NCBI GenBank assembly: GCA_021738535.1
Contig: JAIPBU010000007.1
Span: 1-64,000 of the forward strand
Origin: Bacteroidales bacterium
Lineage (GTDB): Bacteria; Bacteroidota; Bacteroidia; Bacteroidales; VadinHA17
Direction: 5' to 3'
Length of the DNA: 64,000 nucleotides
Shown piece by piece: positions 34,453 to 43,119 of the stretch. Both the position numbers and the translations under genes were made by a program. The notes under the pieces are model-generated. The model was given only the letters and a program-made list of their open reading frames with translations. It ran no database searches and was not told where the DNA came from. The first letter of the stretch is position 1; each line of letters opens with the position of its first letter.

Positions 34453-34552
34453 TAACCATTATTGTCCGGTAAAAATAACAAAAAAAATGGTGTTCTCGTG
34501 AAATTGCCCCCGGGGTTACATATCTTAAATTTTACGGACCAACCACAAGCTT

Positions 34553-35218
34553 TTACAGCCCGAACTTATACCCCAGTGAAACGGAAAAGTAACGGCTGCT
34601 GATGACGTAGTTGTCTTCGGTATATGGGGAGAGGTTGGCCAGGCCGTAGTAGTAGCCGAGCTCCAGCATGAAAGACATAAACTCAACGCCGGCACTTGCC
34701 ACCGCACCGTAGTCGATCCGGATCAGATCAGCTTCCTCGGGATCGCTGCCCCAGACAATGTCTTCAGTGTTGTTGGTTGTGTTTCCTAAAACGGTAATAT
34801 CCATGTCCATTGACCCTGATAAACCCAGGCTGCCGGATACGCCTGCCCCGGCAAAGAATGTCAGTGGTCCGAGCTTCGCGGCTGTGGTAGCCTTGAATGG
34901 TACCTCAAGCCATAAGGTCTTGTATGTACCAACGACACCGTTCTGATCGTCGCCTTCATCAATCCGGTAACCGCGGGTATTAAGATATAACCCGGACTCT
35001 CCGCCAACACCGCCGACCGGTGGTGTTGATAGCATTATGCCTATGTTATAACCAGTGCTGTAATTATATACATCGCTGAAAGTAGTGTAGTCGCTTTCTT
35101 CCAGCATATTCGAAAAATTGAGTCCCCCCTTCAGGCCTATGTTGAGTGCCTGAGAATGCAGGTTGATAATTGTAACTGAGAATAAAAACAGGATTGAGAC
35201 AGCTAGATGTTTTTTCAT
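34553..35218 (-). CDS. PorT-like outer-membrane beta-barrel protein
   Basis: 221 residues from ATG 35218 (MKKHLAVSILFLFSVTIINL, a signal peptide cleaved after about HSQA). A further upstream frame to 35278 would bury the signal peptide, so it is rejected. The mature part has alternating aromatic beta-strands (LNIGLKGGLNFSN, GVEFMSFMLELGYYYGL) and ends SRYFSVSLGYKFGL, with the C-terminal hydrophobic strand of an outer-membrane barrel. It is about the size of eight-stranded PorT/OprF-type barrels. No partner gene; the ligand is unknown. Confidence 0.8.
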   Translation of the reverse strand: MKKHLAVSILFLFSVTIINLHSQALNIGLKGGLNFSNMLEESDYTTFSDVYNYSTGYNIGIMLSTPPVGGVGGESGLYLNTRGYRIDEGDDQNGVVGTYKTLWLEVPFKATTAAKLGPLTFFAGAGVSGSLGLSGSMDMDITVLGNTTNNTEDIVWGSDPEEADLIRIDYGAVASAGVEFMSFMLELGYYYGLANLSPYTEDNYVISSRYFSVSLGYKFGL

Positions 35219-35430
35219 GGTTGATGGGTTTGGTTCTATAAGTGTAGACAAAATAGAGATAATTGGTGGAAAATACAAGCAGGATGGAATATTGGATTAC
35301 TGGAATAATGGATTTATGGAACTTTTGTCTTTATTGGTCAAAAATCTAATATAACGCCCTAGTTCTATTATTTTAAATTATTACCTTGTGTATTCGATAA
35401 ACCTGACTATATACCTAATAACCTTTAACA

Positions 35431-38211
35431 ATGAAAACTTTAATTTCTAACCTTCTCCTTTTACTTTTCACTTTATCCCTTTTTTCGCAATCTCCACAAA
35501 AATTCAGCTACCAGGCTGTAGTCAGAGATGCCAGTGGAAATCCAATAAACAATACAACTGTAGGAGTTCAGCTTTCTATTCTTCAGGGAAGCAGTTCAGG
35601 AACTGCTGTTTGTGTTGAAGAGTTTAGTCCTGCCACAAATGAATTTGGATTAATAATTCTTGAAGTAGGGAGTGCTAACACTATTGACTTTGAGGCCATT
35701 GACTGGTCTGCCGGTCCCTATTATCTGAAAGTTGAACTTGATGCTGCAGGTGGAACCAGCTATACTGAAATGGGTACAAGCCAGTTACTTAGCGTTCCTT
35801 TCGCCCTACATGCATTAACTGTTTCTGACATCATGGGAGAGCTTATTATCAATAATGAAGGTGAACTGCCAAACTCAGAATACCTGACTTTTCAATCTCA
35901 CGGCAATAATATGTCACGTATTCAATCACAAACTGCAGATAATCTTAATTCTTCATTGATGTTCTGGAATTCATATGATGGAACAATGGCAGAAAAGATG
36001 AGGCTCGACAGTTTGGGTAACCTTGGAATTGGAACTACTACTCCTTCCGCAGGTCTTGACCTGAATAAATATGTGGCAAATAATGCTAATGATGATATCT
36101 ATGGATCAAAGATATACCTTGAAGAAACAGGTATGACTGCTTCTCATAGTATTACCGGCTTAAAGGTTGAAACCAATCCCGGAGGCTCAGGATGGTCTTC
36201 AGAATCATACGAAACGGGTATTCATGTAAAGGTAAGGGATCTGAATGATGCGGCTGCAGTATTCGAAACAGGTAATGTAGGCATAGGCACATTAACACCA
36301 TCCTATAAGCTCGAAGTAAATTCATCCACATTGGCAGAAACGGCAGGTTCACAGAATAATCTTATGCGACTTACCGGCCATAGCGGAAATACAGATAACC
36401 TGCTGTTTCTTCATAGAAGATACGCTGATGGTACAGACTGGCACACGGCAGAAATTAAATTGCTTAAATATGTTGATGCAACACCCATGCATTATATATC
36501 ATTTAAAGGTGGTGAATCAAGTGCTAGCCGCTTTCTTGAATTGGGTTATAATGAGACAGCGGCAATTATAATTGACGGCTCTAACAGAGTAGGTATAGGA
36601 ACTACTTCCCCCAGACGAGCTCTTGATGTTGCAGGTGATGTCAAATTTGGTAATGACCTGACTGTATGGGAAGGAACCAAAGCACTTAGTTTTAGACAGG
36701 ATGTCACGAACTCTTATATTTCAAACAAGGCTGATTTTGTAAGTAATGGTTCTACAGATAACGGATTATTGTATCTTAATGGACAGGGAGGAGTTGCTTT
36801 AAGATACGGAGCAGAAGGTAGTTCAGGAACTACAAAATTTTATCTCAATGATCAGGGAAATATTGGAATTGGAGGAATATCACCATCAAGCCAGCTTGAT
36901 GTAGGTGTGAAAAGTACATATTCAGATGAAGACCCGATATTCGTTGTCAGGAATAACCACGGAAACCCGGTTTTTGCAGTTTATAATAACGGAGTAAGGG
37001 TAACTATTGAAGATGATCCTTCAAAGAAAGGGCCAAAGGGTGGTTTTGCAATAGGAGGTTTTGATCAAACAAAAGCAGGAGAAACATATGATTTTATGAG
37101 GATTACACCTGATAGTGTAAGATTTTATATAAATAATTCACCTGAAAGTAAAAGCCCGAAAGGAGGCTTTGCAATAGGTAGTTTTGACAGGACCAAGGGA
37201 GAATTAAACAAGAACTTTATGCATTTGTCACCTGAAGGGGCTGATGAAGTGTCGAACGTGCAAATGGGCTTTGAAGCTGGTGAAAACGCCTTTGGACTCC
37301 ATAATACATACATAGGTTATAAAGCTGGATATTCACAGCCGGGAGGAGCATCGGCAGGAAATATTTTTATGGGTCAGTATGCCGGTTATAACAATACAGG
37401 AGGATATTTTTTCCGATTCACACCCCCACCGATACAGGTCCTCGAAATGGTTACCTATGGTGGTAATAATATTCTTATTGGTAATTATAGTGGAAGAAAT
37501 GTGTACGGAACTACAGAAGGTCAGGGAACTGAAAATGTTTTTCTGGGTAACTATACCGGATATAGCCAGACAACAGCATCCGGAAATGTATATATAGGCA
37601 ACTCTTCAGGATATAAGAACACTACCGGTAATACAAATACTCATATCGGTTACAAAACCGGGTATAATGCAACAACAGCTTCTGGTAATGTATTCCTTGG
37701 ATTTCAGGCCGGATACTTTGAAACTACTTCCAACAAGCTGTATATAAACAATTCAAGTTCTTCTTATCCTCTGATATGGGGAGATTTTTATTACGATCGG
37801 GTTGTTATCGATGGTAACTCAGGCAACAACCCCAATGGCCGGACATTCTATGTGAACGGGACTGCCGGAGGTGACTATGCATGGTTTAATGATAGTGACA
37901 TGAGACTAAAAAAGGATATCGTTACTATTGATAAGGCATTAGATAAAGTAATGAACTTAAGGGGTGTTTACTATGAATGGAAAGAACCCGGTGAAGGTGC
38001 TGAAGGCAGGCAGATGGGTTTTATTGGTCAGGAGGCATCTGATATTATACCCGAAGTTGTTACTTACAGTAATGATCATTATTCAATGCAATATGCGCCG
38101 ATATCTGCTATACTGGTTGAGGCTGTCAAGGAGCAGCAAACTATTATTAAAGAGCAACAGAAGCAAATAGATGAGCTGAAGATTTTAGTCGACCAGCTGA
38201 TTTCCAGATAG
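35431..38211 (+). CDS. secreted tail-fibre-domain surface protein (Peptidase_S74 chaperone)
   Basis: 926 residues with a signal peptide (MKTLISNLLLLLFTLSLFSQ). The N-terminal domain (YQAVVRDASGNPINNTTVGV) is typical of Bacteroidota surface proteins. The middle has repeated GNxGIGTxxP strands (for example LGNLGIGTTTPSAGLD). Then come IGYKAGY/FLGNYTGYSQTTASGN-type repeats that probably form a trimeric beta-solenoid. The C-terminus is the endosialidase chaperone/S74 domain: DSDMRLKKDIVTIDKAL, the catalytic-type Ser/Lys region, GFIGQEA, and a coiled coil ending QQKQIDELKILVDQL. S74 domains trimerise and self-cleave. Likely a cell-surface adhesin or structural fibre. It stands alone. Confidence 0.85.
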   Translation: MKTLISNLLLLLFTLSLFSQSPQKFSYQAVVRDASGNPINNTTVGVQLSILQGSSSGTAVCVEEFSPATNEFGLIILEVGSANTIDFEAIDWSAGPYYLKVELDAAGGTSYTEMGTSQLLSVPFALHALTVSDIMGELIINNEGELPNSEYLTFQSHGNNMSRIQSQTADNLNSSLMFWNSYDGTMAEKMRLDSLGNLGIGTTTPSAGLDLNKYVANNANDDIYGSKIYLEETGMTASHSITGLKVETNPGGSGWSSESYETGIHVKVRDLNDAAAVFETGNVGIGTLTPSYKLEVNSSTLAETAGSQNNLMRLTGHSGNTDNLLFLHRRYADGTDWHTAEIKLLKYVDATPMHYISFKGGESSASRFLELGYNETAAIIIDGSNRVGIGTTSPRRALDVAGDVKFGNDLTVWEGTKALSFRQDVTNSYISNKADFVSNGSTDNGLLYLNGQGGVALRYGAEGSSGTTKFYLNDQGNIGIGGISPSSQLDVGVKSTYSDEDPIFVVRNNHGNPVFAVYNNGVRVTIEDDPSKKGPKGGFAIGGFDQTKAGETYDFMRITPDSVRFYINNSPESKSPKGGFAIGSFDRTKGELNKNFMHLSPEGADEVSNVQMGFEAGENAFGLHNTYIGYKAGYSQPGGASAGNIFMGQYAGYNNTGGYFFRFTPPPIQVLEMVTYGGNNILIGNYSGRNVYGTTEGQGTENVFLGNYTGYSQTTASGNVYIGNSSGYKNTTGNTNTHIGYKTGYNATTASGNVFLGFQAGYFETTSNKLYINNSSSSYPLIWGDFYYDRVVIDGNSGNNPNGRTFYVNGTAGGDYAWFNDSDMRLKKDIVTIDKALDKVMNLRGVYYEWKEPGEGAEGRQMGFIGQEASDIIPEVVTYSNDHYSMQYAPISAILVEAVKEQQTIIKEQQKQIDELKILVDQLISR

Positions 38212-38416
38212 GTTTGAATCTGCTGACTTATTATATTGATCTATAACTTTCAGCAATTTACCAATAATAGTCAATCTTTGGTTAAATTGTCAGTCTTATA
38301 TCTGGATATGAACCCGGGGTTTCATAACTCAACTGCAAAAACCGGTCAAACTGACCATAACCAGGCTCACCTCAGAATAACAAGAGACAGAATAACATGG
38401 AGACGGCTATTGCGTG

Positions 38417-39949
38417 TTAGTTTTCTTTCCAGGGTATTTCCGGGGATTTGTAGAAGTTGATGTTTTTGTCTTTTAGTCGTTGACCGTGCATGGCGAGGCG
38501 GTTTTTGTAGTCTTTCCAGCTGCGGTTGCCGGGGGCGGTCCAGCCTATCTCGGCGTAGCCGGGAAGACGGGGGAAGACCATGTATTCCAGCTCTTCCATA
38601 TTCGTAATGGTCTCTGTCCATAAGGGGGCCTCGATGCCGAGGATATTATCCCTGTCGATCCCGTCCACATAAGTCGCCGGATCCCAGTCGTAGCCATGCC
38701 CAACCTCAATATACCCGGCCCAGTCGAGTCCGGGCGTGGTGGTTGAATCATACTTCATATCCATGTAGGCGCGTGCGGCAGGCGACATAAGCACCTGTGC
38801 CCCCTGCTGCAATCCCATGACAGTATTCTCTATATCGGCCCAAAATTGCACCGTAGAACCATCAACCAGTTTTGCATTAGCAATCTCGTCCCATCCAATA
38901 ACCTTCTTGCCGTGGCGGGTTACTATGTCCTGTACGCGGTTGACGAAATACACGTAATCGTCGTGCTCGGTAACATGCGATTCGTCGCCGCCGATATGGA
39001 ACCAGGGGCCCGGTGTCAACGCAGCTACCTCCCCCACTACATCGTCTACAAACTCGTAGGTCACTTCCTTATCAGTGCAAAGGGTACTGAATCCCACCTC
39101 TATGCCGGTATACAGCTCCGGAGCCTTGCCGTCGCAGTTAAGCTCAGCATAAGACGCCAGCGCCGCATTGGTATGGCCCGGCATGTCTATCTCGGGCACA
39201 ATGGTAATATGTCTTTCTGCTGCATAGGCAACAATATCCTTATAATCCTCCTGTGTAAAGAATCCACCATCTGTGCCACCCACTTCCTTACTACCACCTG
39301 TTTCAGTGAGCTTTGGCCACGATTTGATCTCTATCCTCCACCCCTGATCGTCGCTCAGGTGCAGGTGCAGTGCATTCATCTTATAAGCGGCCAGGAAGTC
39401 GATAAACCTCTTTACATCGGCGACCTCAAAAAAGTGTCGCGCCACGTCGAGCATAGCACCCCGGTAAGCATATTCGGGCTTATCCAGCACTTCGCCTTTT
39501 GGTATAAGCAGCCTCTCCCCTTCCCCGGCCTTTACCGGCAAGGCCTGGAGGAGTGTTTGCGCACCATAGAAACATCCTGCCGGCGAACCGCCCGTTATAG
39601 TAATAAGCTTCTTGCCAATCACCATAGCGTAGGCTTCACTTTCCATGTCCTCATCAGTTTCGAGGTAGATGCCCTCCGACATAAGGGTCTCTTGAGGCCG
39701 GGTACTGATATCCATACCAGACACCTCTCCAAGCTTTCCTGCCAGGTAAGTCGCTTCAGCTTCCAGTTCATTCGTGTTATAATAAACAACCGTTGATGAT
39801 GACAGTTTAAAGGCACCATCGTCAGAGACTACTGTATTAGGCTTCGGGATAAAGGCTGTTGATGCGAGGTCTGTTGCGGGTTGGGGGCTGCATGCAGCCA
39901 GGAAGGTCAGGATAGTTAAGTATGGAAAGAGTCTTTTGGATAGATTCAT
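38417..39949 (-). CDS. beta-N-acetylhexosaminidase, GH20 lipoprotein
   Basis: 510 residues. A lipoprotein signal (LTILTFLAAC, Cys20) precedes the GH20b domain (about 30-150). The catalytic TIM barrel then shows GAMLDVARHFF, LHLHLSDDQGWRIEI and the Asp-Glu acid pair in HIGGDES, with WDEI further on. It removes terminal N-acetylglucosamine or N-acetylgalactosamine from glycans at the cell surface. The gene is convergent with the S74 protein gene. A plus-strand frame of 316 codons inside it is a shadow. Length and motifs are those of a full enzyme. Confidence 0.93.
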   Translation of the reverse strand: MNLSKRLFPYLTILTFLAACSPQPATDLASTAFIPKPNTVVSDDGAFKLSSSTVVYYNTNELEAEATYLAGKLGEVSGMDISTRPQETLMSEGIYLETDEDMESEAYAMVIGKKLITITGGSPAGCFYGAQTLLQALPVKAGEGERLLIPKGEVLDKPEYAYRGAMLDVARHFFEVADVKRFIDFLAAYKMNALHLHLSDDQGWRIEIKSWPKLTETGGSKEVGGTDGGFFTQEDYKDIVAYAAERHITIVPEIDMPGHTNAALASYAELNCDGKAPELYTGIEVGFSTLCTDKEVTYEFVDDVVGEVAALTPGPWFHIGGDESHVTEHDDYVYFVNRVQDIVTRHGKKVIGWDEIANAKLVDGSTVQFWADIENTVMGLQQGAQVLMSPAARAYMDMKYDSTTTPGLDWAGYIEVGHGYDWDPATYVDGIDRDNILGIEAPLWTETITNMEELEYMVFPRLPGYAEIGWTAPGNRSWKDYKNRLAMHGQRLKDKNINFYKSPEIPWKEN

Positions 39950-40069
39950 AGTTATTGATATTAGTTTTAGCGTTATGCTTATAAAGATAAGGAAAAAAGT
40001 TGAGGGGTTGAGGGCCCTCCTACGCCCAAAGGGCTATGGAGGGCGGGGGTTGAGAGGTTGAGAAGGGAA

Positions 40070-40195
40070 AGCGAAGAGCGGAGAGCGGAGAGCGGAGAGC
40101 GAAGAGCGGAGAGCGAAGAGCGAAGAGCGGAGAGCGAAGAGCGGAGAGCGGAGAGCGGAGAGCGAAGAGCGGAGAGCGAAGAGCGAAGAGCGGAG
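40070..40195 (+). repeat. 7-base minisatellite, 18 copies
   Basis: The unit AGCGRAG (R is A or G at one position) is repeated 18 times without gaps over 126 bases. It lies in the 334-base gap between the GH20 gene and the Asp-box lipoprotein gene; the rest of the gap shows a purine-rich stretch and nothing else. The A/G pattern varies from copy to copy, as expected of a variable-number repeat. Confidence 0.9.
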
Positions 40196-40283
40196 AGGCT
40201 AAGAGACTAAGCGGCTTATAGGCAGTATGTTAGCCGCCAAATATACCAATACACGAATACACTAATTAAAACAGGGATGGTAA

Positions 40284-41564
40284 TTATTCGGTATTGTTCC
40301 TGTAATAGACGGTTTTGTAGTCCCAGTCTTTGGCTACCAGTACGCCGTTATGGTCGATGAAAAGGTCAAGGAGGTCATTGTTAAACCAATACCTTTCATA
40401 ATTAACCAGGTCATAGGTCTTCAGGATACCGTAGCCGGGTATAAGTACATACCAGAAATCGTCATAGCGGTTAAAGGTATTATGCATGGATGTACCAAAC
40501 TGTGGAGAGACACCGTGCACCTTTTCAAAGCTTGCTCCATAGTCTGTTGAAAGATATATATCGATTCTGCTATAAGCTGAAACAATAATAATTTCATCGT
40601 TTCCTGTGACAAACAATTTATGTGAATTCCCTGGAGTGGGTATATGAGTCCATGATACACCATCATCATCTGACATATAGAGACTGCAGCAATCGGATCC
40701 GTGGTACAGGAGCTTGCCATTACTGAGCCTGAAAACATCACCTAAGCCATGATCAGACAGGTTACCTCCCGGTTCTGACCATGTTTCACCGCCATCGACC
40801 GATCTCTTTACAGGGTAATCATGCACAAAAGCCCACAAGCTGTTATCATTTGATACATAATTATAGAAATAATATTCCCGGTCAGGGTATGGTTTGGTGC
40901 ATACCGTCCATGACTGAGCATGGTCTGTACTTTTCAGCATTTCCCCTTTCCAGGTTGATACATAAATAACCCCATTATTATCAATATCCACTGTCCTGGG
41001 CACTCCAACACTGTTAAGCACAGGGCTTTCCACCTTGTTCCAGTTAAAATAATTTTCACCCTGCCTGTACAGGTGGTCGCTTATTATCAGGGTCAGGTTA
41101 TGGTCAGGGTCGCTAACCATATCCTTCATGCCTCCATCTGGGTCTACATCGATAGCATCCCACTGATCAGTACGAAAGCCGTAAGCCGACTTATTAACAT
41201 GAGCCATGTAGTTACCATTCAGATCATATACTGATCCCCTTAATACCTGCTTAACAGATTCTTCTCCCAGCTGCCACTCAAGCTGCATGGTATCACCAGC
41301 GTTAATATATGCTGATTGCAGACTGACATTTCCTCCTCCGCCTGCGGCATCAAAAGCAACTCTCACTGAATCGAGTCCTGCAACATTAACCGAATAATTC
41401 TGAAAACTAAATTTCAGGTCTATTGTGTCACCTGCCAACAAACGATCTTCATTGTTATTGTCGATGGAAAAATTATAATTCTCCAGCATCCTTTGCGAGG
41501 GATCTGGTGTACATGAAGCCATAATTCCCAAGATAACTATACCGATAACATACTTATTGCTCAT
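40284..41564 (-). CDS. Asp-box (BNR) beta-propeller lipoprotein
   Basis: 426 residues from ATG 41564; an in-frame TTG at 41570 is less likely. A lipoprotein signal (VILGIMASC) is followed by a beta-sandwich-like region, then several Asp-box repeats (MLKSTDHAQSWTV, VKRSVDGGETWSEP, YMSDDDGVSWTHI and YLSTDYGASFEKV). These turns are found in sialidase-like propellers, but the Arg triad of a sialidase is not evident, so binding rather than catalysis is likely. It starts 6 bases after the stop of the two-domain barrel gene, so the two form an operon and may work together at the cell surface. Confidence 0.75.
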   Translation of the reverse strand: MSNKYVIGIVILGIMASCTPDPSQRMLENYNFSIDNNNEDRLLAGDTIDLKFSFQNYSVNVAGLDSVRVAFDAAGGGGNVSLQSAYINAGDTMQLEWQLGEESVKQVLRGSVYDLNGNYMAHVNKSAYGFRTDQWDAIDVDPDGGMKDMVSDPDHNLTLIISDHLYRQGENYFNWNKVESPVLNSVGVPRTVDIDNNGVIYVSTWKGEMLKSTDHAQSWTVCTKPYPDREYYFYNYVSNDNSLWAFVHDYPVKRSVDGGETWSEPGGNLSDHGLGDVFRLSNGKLLYHGSDCCSLYMSDDDGVSWTHIPTPGNSHKLFVTGNDEIIIVSAYSRIDIYLSTDYGASFEKVHGVSPQFGTSMHNTFNRYDDFWYVLIPGYGILKTYDLVNYERYWFNNDLLDLFIDHNGVLVAKDWDYKTVYYRNNTE

Positions 41565-41570
41565 AATCAA

Positions 41571-42938
41571 CTATTTAGATATATTATAAACCGGTACCCT
41601 CAGACCAATATTAAGGAATACAGAGCTGTGCTGCATGATTGTTTCATCGCCGTTACCCGTATCCTGGTTACCCGCCGCCGAACTGTCGAATTGATCAGTT
41701 AAGCCAATCCTGTAGCTTGCTCCAATATCGAGCGATGTATTTTTGTAAAGCGGGACAATCAATCCCATACCGGTCATCCACCCAAAATCATTATTATTAA
41801 TCAGCTCTGTTATATCATCATAAACCGTTGTCTCCATGGTTGAATAACTGCCCTGATCAATATTCGCGGATATTGCAATCCCGCTGCACCTGGCATTAAG
41901 CAATACCCCGATATAAGGCCCGGTATTGAGGTAGTACCTTATTTTTTCACCCCCGGTATATTCGAGCAGCGCAGGTATTGTAATATAATCGGCACTGACC
42001 TTTGTATCAACTGAATAGTCAGCATTATCGTCAACCAGGTACCTGTAGTAAACATCACTGGAATCTTTCAGGGCAAATCCGGGCCTGTCGAATGACAAGC
42101 CGGTACGGAAGTTCATGTGTGGTGATAGTTTAAAACCAATGTCTATCCCAACGGAGAACCCTGCAGCCGGTTGATACTTTCCCGATGCTATACTGCCAGA
42201 GTTCCAGGATATCCCTCCACCTGTCCTGTATGAAAGGAACATTTTCCCGGATATTGTATCCGCCGGCATCACCCCGTTTCTTTTGTCTTCTCCCGGGACA
42301 AGATTATATGTTAATCCCACGGACAGGTCGGCTCCCCCATGCATCAATTCCAATCCTTCCACCACAGCTTTCCTGCCGCTAATATAGCCAAGATTAAAAT
42401 GAGCCTTCATTCTTTCACCCAATGGCCAGGCAAGTCCGGCTGAATAAATAAAACCCAGGTCATTTTGCGCTTTGGTATCCTGGTAGTAGTTATAATAGGA
42501 ATGATCGAGTGCTATTGAATAAAAAGAACCAAATGCAAGGCTTAATTCCGGTCGCGACGGTATTGTAAACTTCAGCTGCAGCGGCAGTGACAGGAAGCTG
42601 AAATTCATCATTTCTCCTGAAGGATAGTACCAGGCCGTGGAACTGTAAAAAGGGTATGGATTAAATATAATATCCGTGCTATAATAGTTACGGTGTTCAT
42701 AGTACAGGGTTGAATAACTAATCCCGCCGCTAATGCCAATTGTCGGTGTGAGTGAATAATCAAGGCTTATCCTTTGCGTTGGTCCGGGTTTGAATTTCCA
42801 TTTACCCACAGGGTAAGCATTATGTATATCCGAGATGTTTACACCGCTATGGAATCCCACAGACAGTTTCTGGGAATATGCGGTATTAACAGATGCAGCT
42901 AATAAAAAGCCAATGAACAGCAGGTACAGACGTTTCAT
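41571..42938 (-). CDS. outer-membrane protein with two PorT-like barrel domains
   Basis: 455 residues. The signal peptide is MKRLYLLFIGFLLAASVNTAYSQ. Residues 24-225 and 235-455 each look like a PorT-type barrel (KLSVGFHSGVNISDI; then YRTGGGISWNSGSIA and IDIGFKLSPHMNFRTGLSF), ending in HSSVFLNIGLRVPVYN. The internal duplication makes it twice the usual length. It is the first gene of an operon with the Asp-box lipoprotein. Confidence 0.75.
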   Translation of the reverse strand: MKRLYLLFIGFLLAASVNTAYSQKLSVGFHSGVNISDIHNAYPVGKWKFKPGPTQRISLDYSLTPTIGISGGISYSTLYYEHRNYYSTDIIFNPYPFYSSTAWYYPSGEMMNFSFLSLPLQLKFTIPSRPELSLAFGSFYSIALDHSYYNYYQDTKAQNDLGFIYSAGLAWPLGERMKAHFNLGYISGRKAVVEGLELMHGGADLSVGLTYNLVPGEDKRNGVMPADTISGKMFLSYRTGGGISWNSGSIASGKYQPAAGFSVGIDIGFKLSPHMNFRTGLSFDRPGFALKDSSDVYYRYLVDDNADYSVDTKVSADYITIPALLEYTGGEKIRYYLNTGPYIGVLLNARCSGIAISANIDQGSYSTMETTVYDDITELINNNDFGWMTGMGLIVPLYKNTSLDIGASYRIGLTDQFDSSAAGNQDTGNGDETIMQHSSVFLNIGLRVPVYNISK

Positions 42939-42990
42939 AAATAGAGGTTTGGTTTTAGCTGGATTGCATCAAATTTTATGCCAGTAAGGG

Positions 42991-43070
42991 CAGGGAAGAA
43001 GATACAAGAGACAAGTACGGAAGATACAAGTGGGTGGTGCTTGTGTTTTAGGGAGGTGCTTGTTGTGGGG
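42991..43070 (+). repeat. about 78-base dispersed repeat, copy 1
   Basis: Core AGATACAAGAGACAAGTACG at 43000-43019, then AAGATACAAGTGGGTGGTGC and TTAGGGAGGTGCTTGTTGTG. It lies just before the GH3 gene. Copies 2 to 4 are at 45930, 46018 and 51026, all in the same orientation and all intergenic. Confidence 0.85.
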
Positions 43071-43106
43071 GCGGGGGCGCCTGTTGGAATGATGGAGGAG
43101 ATTATA

Positions 43107-43114
43107 TATTTTTG
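43107..43114 (+). promoter_or_regulatory. probable -7 element of the GH3 gene
   Basis: TATTTTTG matches TAnnTTTG; a TTGG lies about 20 bases upstream (43083). The element ends 5 bases before the ATG, so the mRNA would begin at or next to the start codon. Confidence 0.4.
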
Positions 43115-43119
43115 GCAGG

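Noticed and set aside
38846-39796. 316-codon plus-strand open frame
   Set aside because: It lies wholly within the GH20 gene on the other strand; the peptide has no domain or signal and is a shadow.
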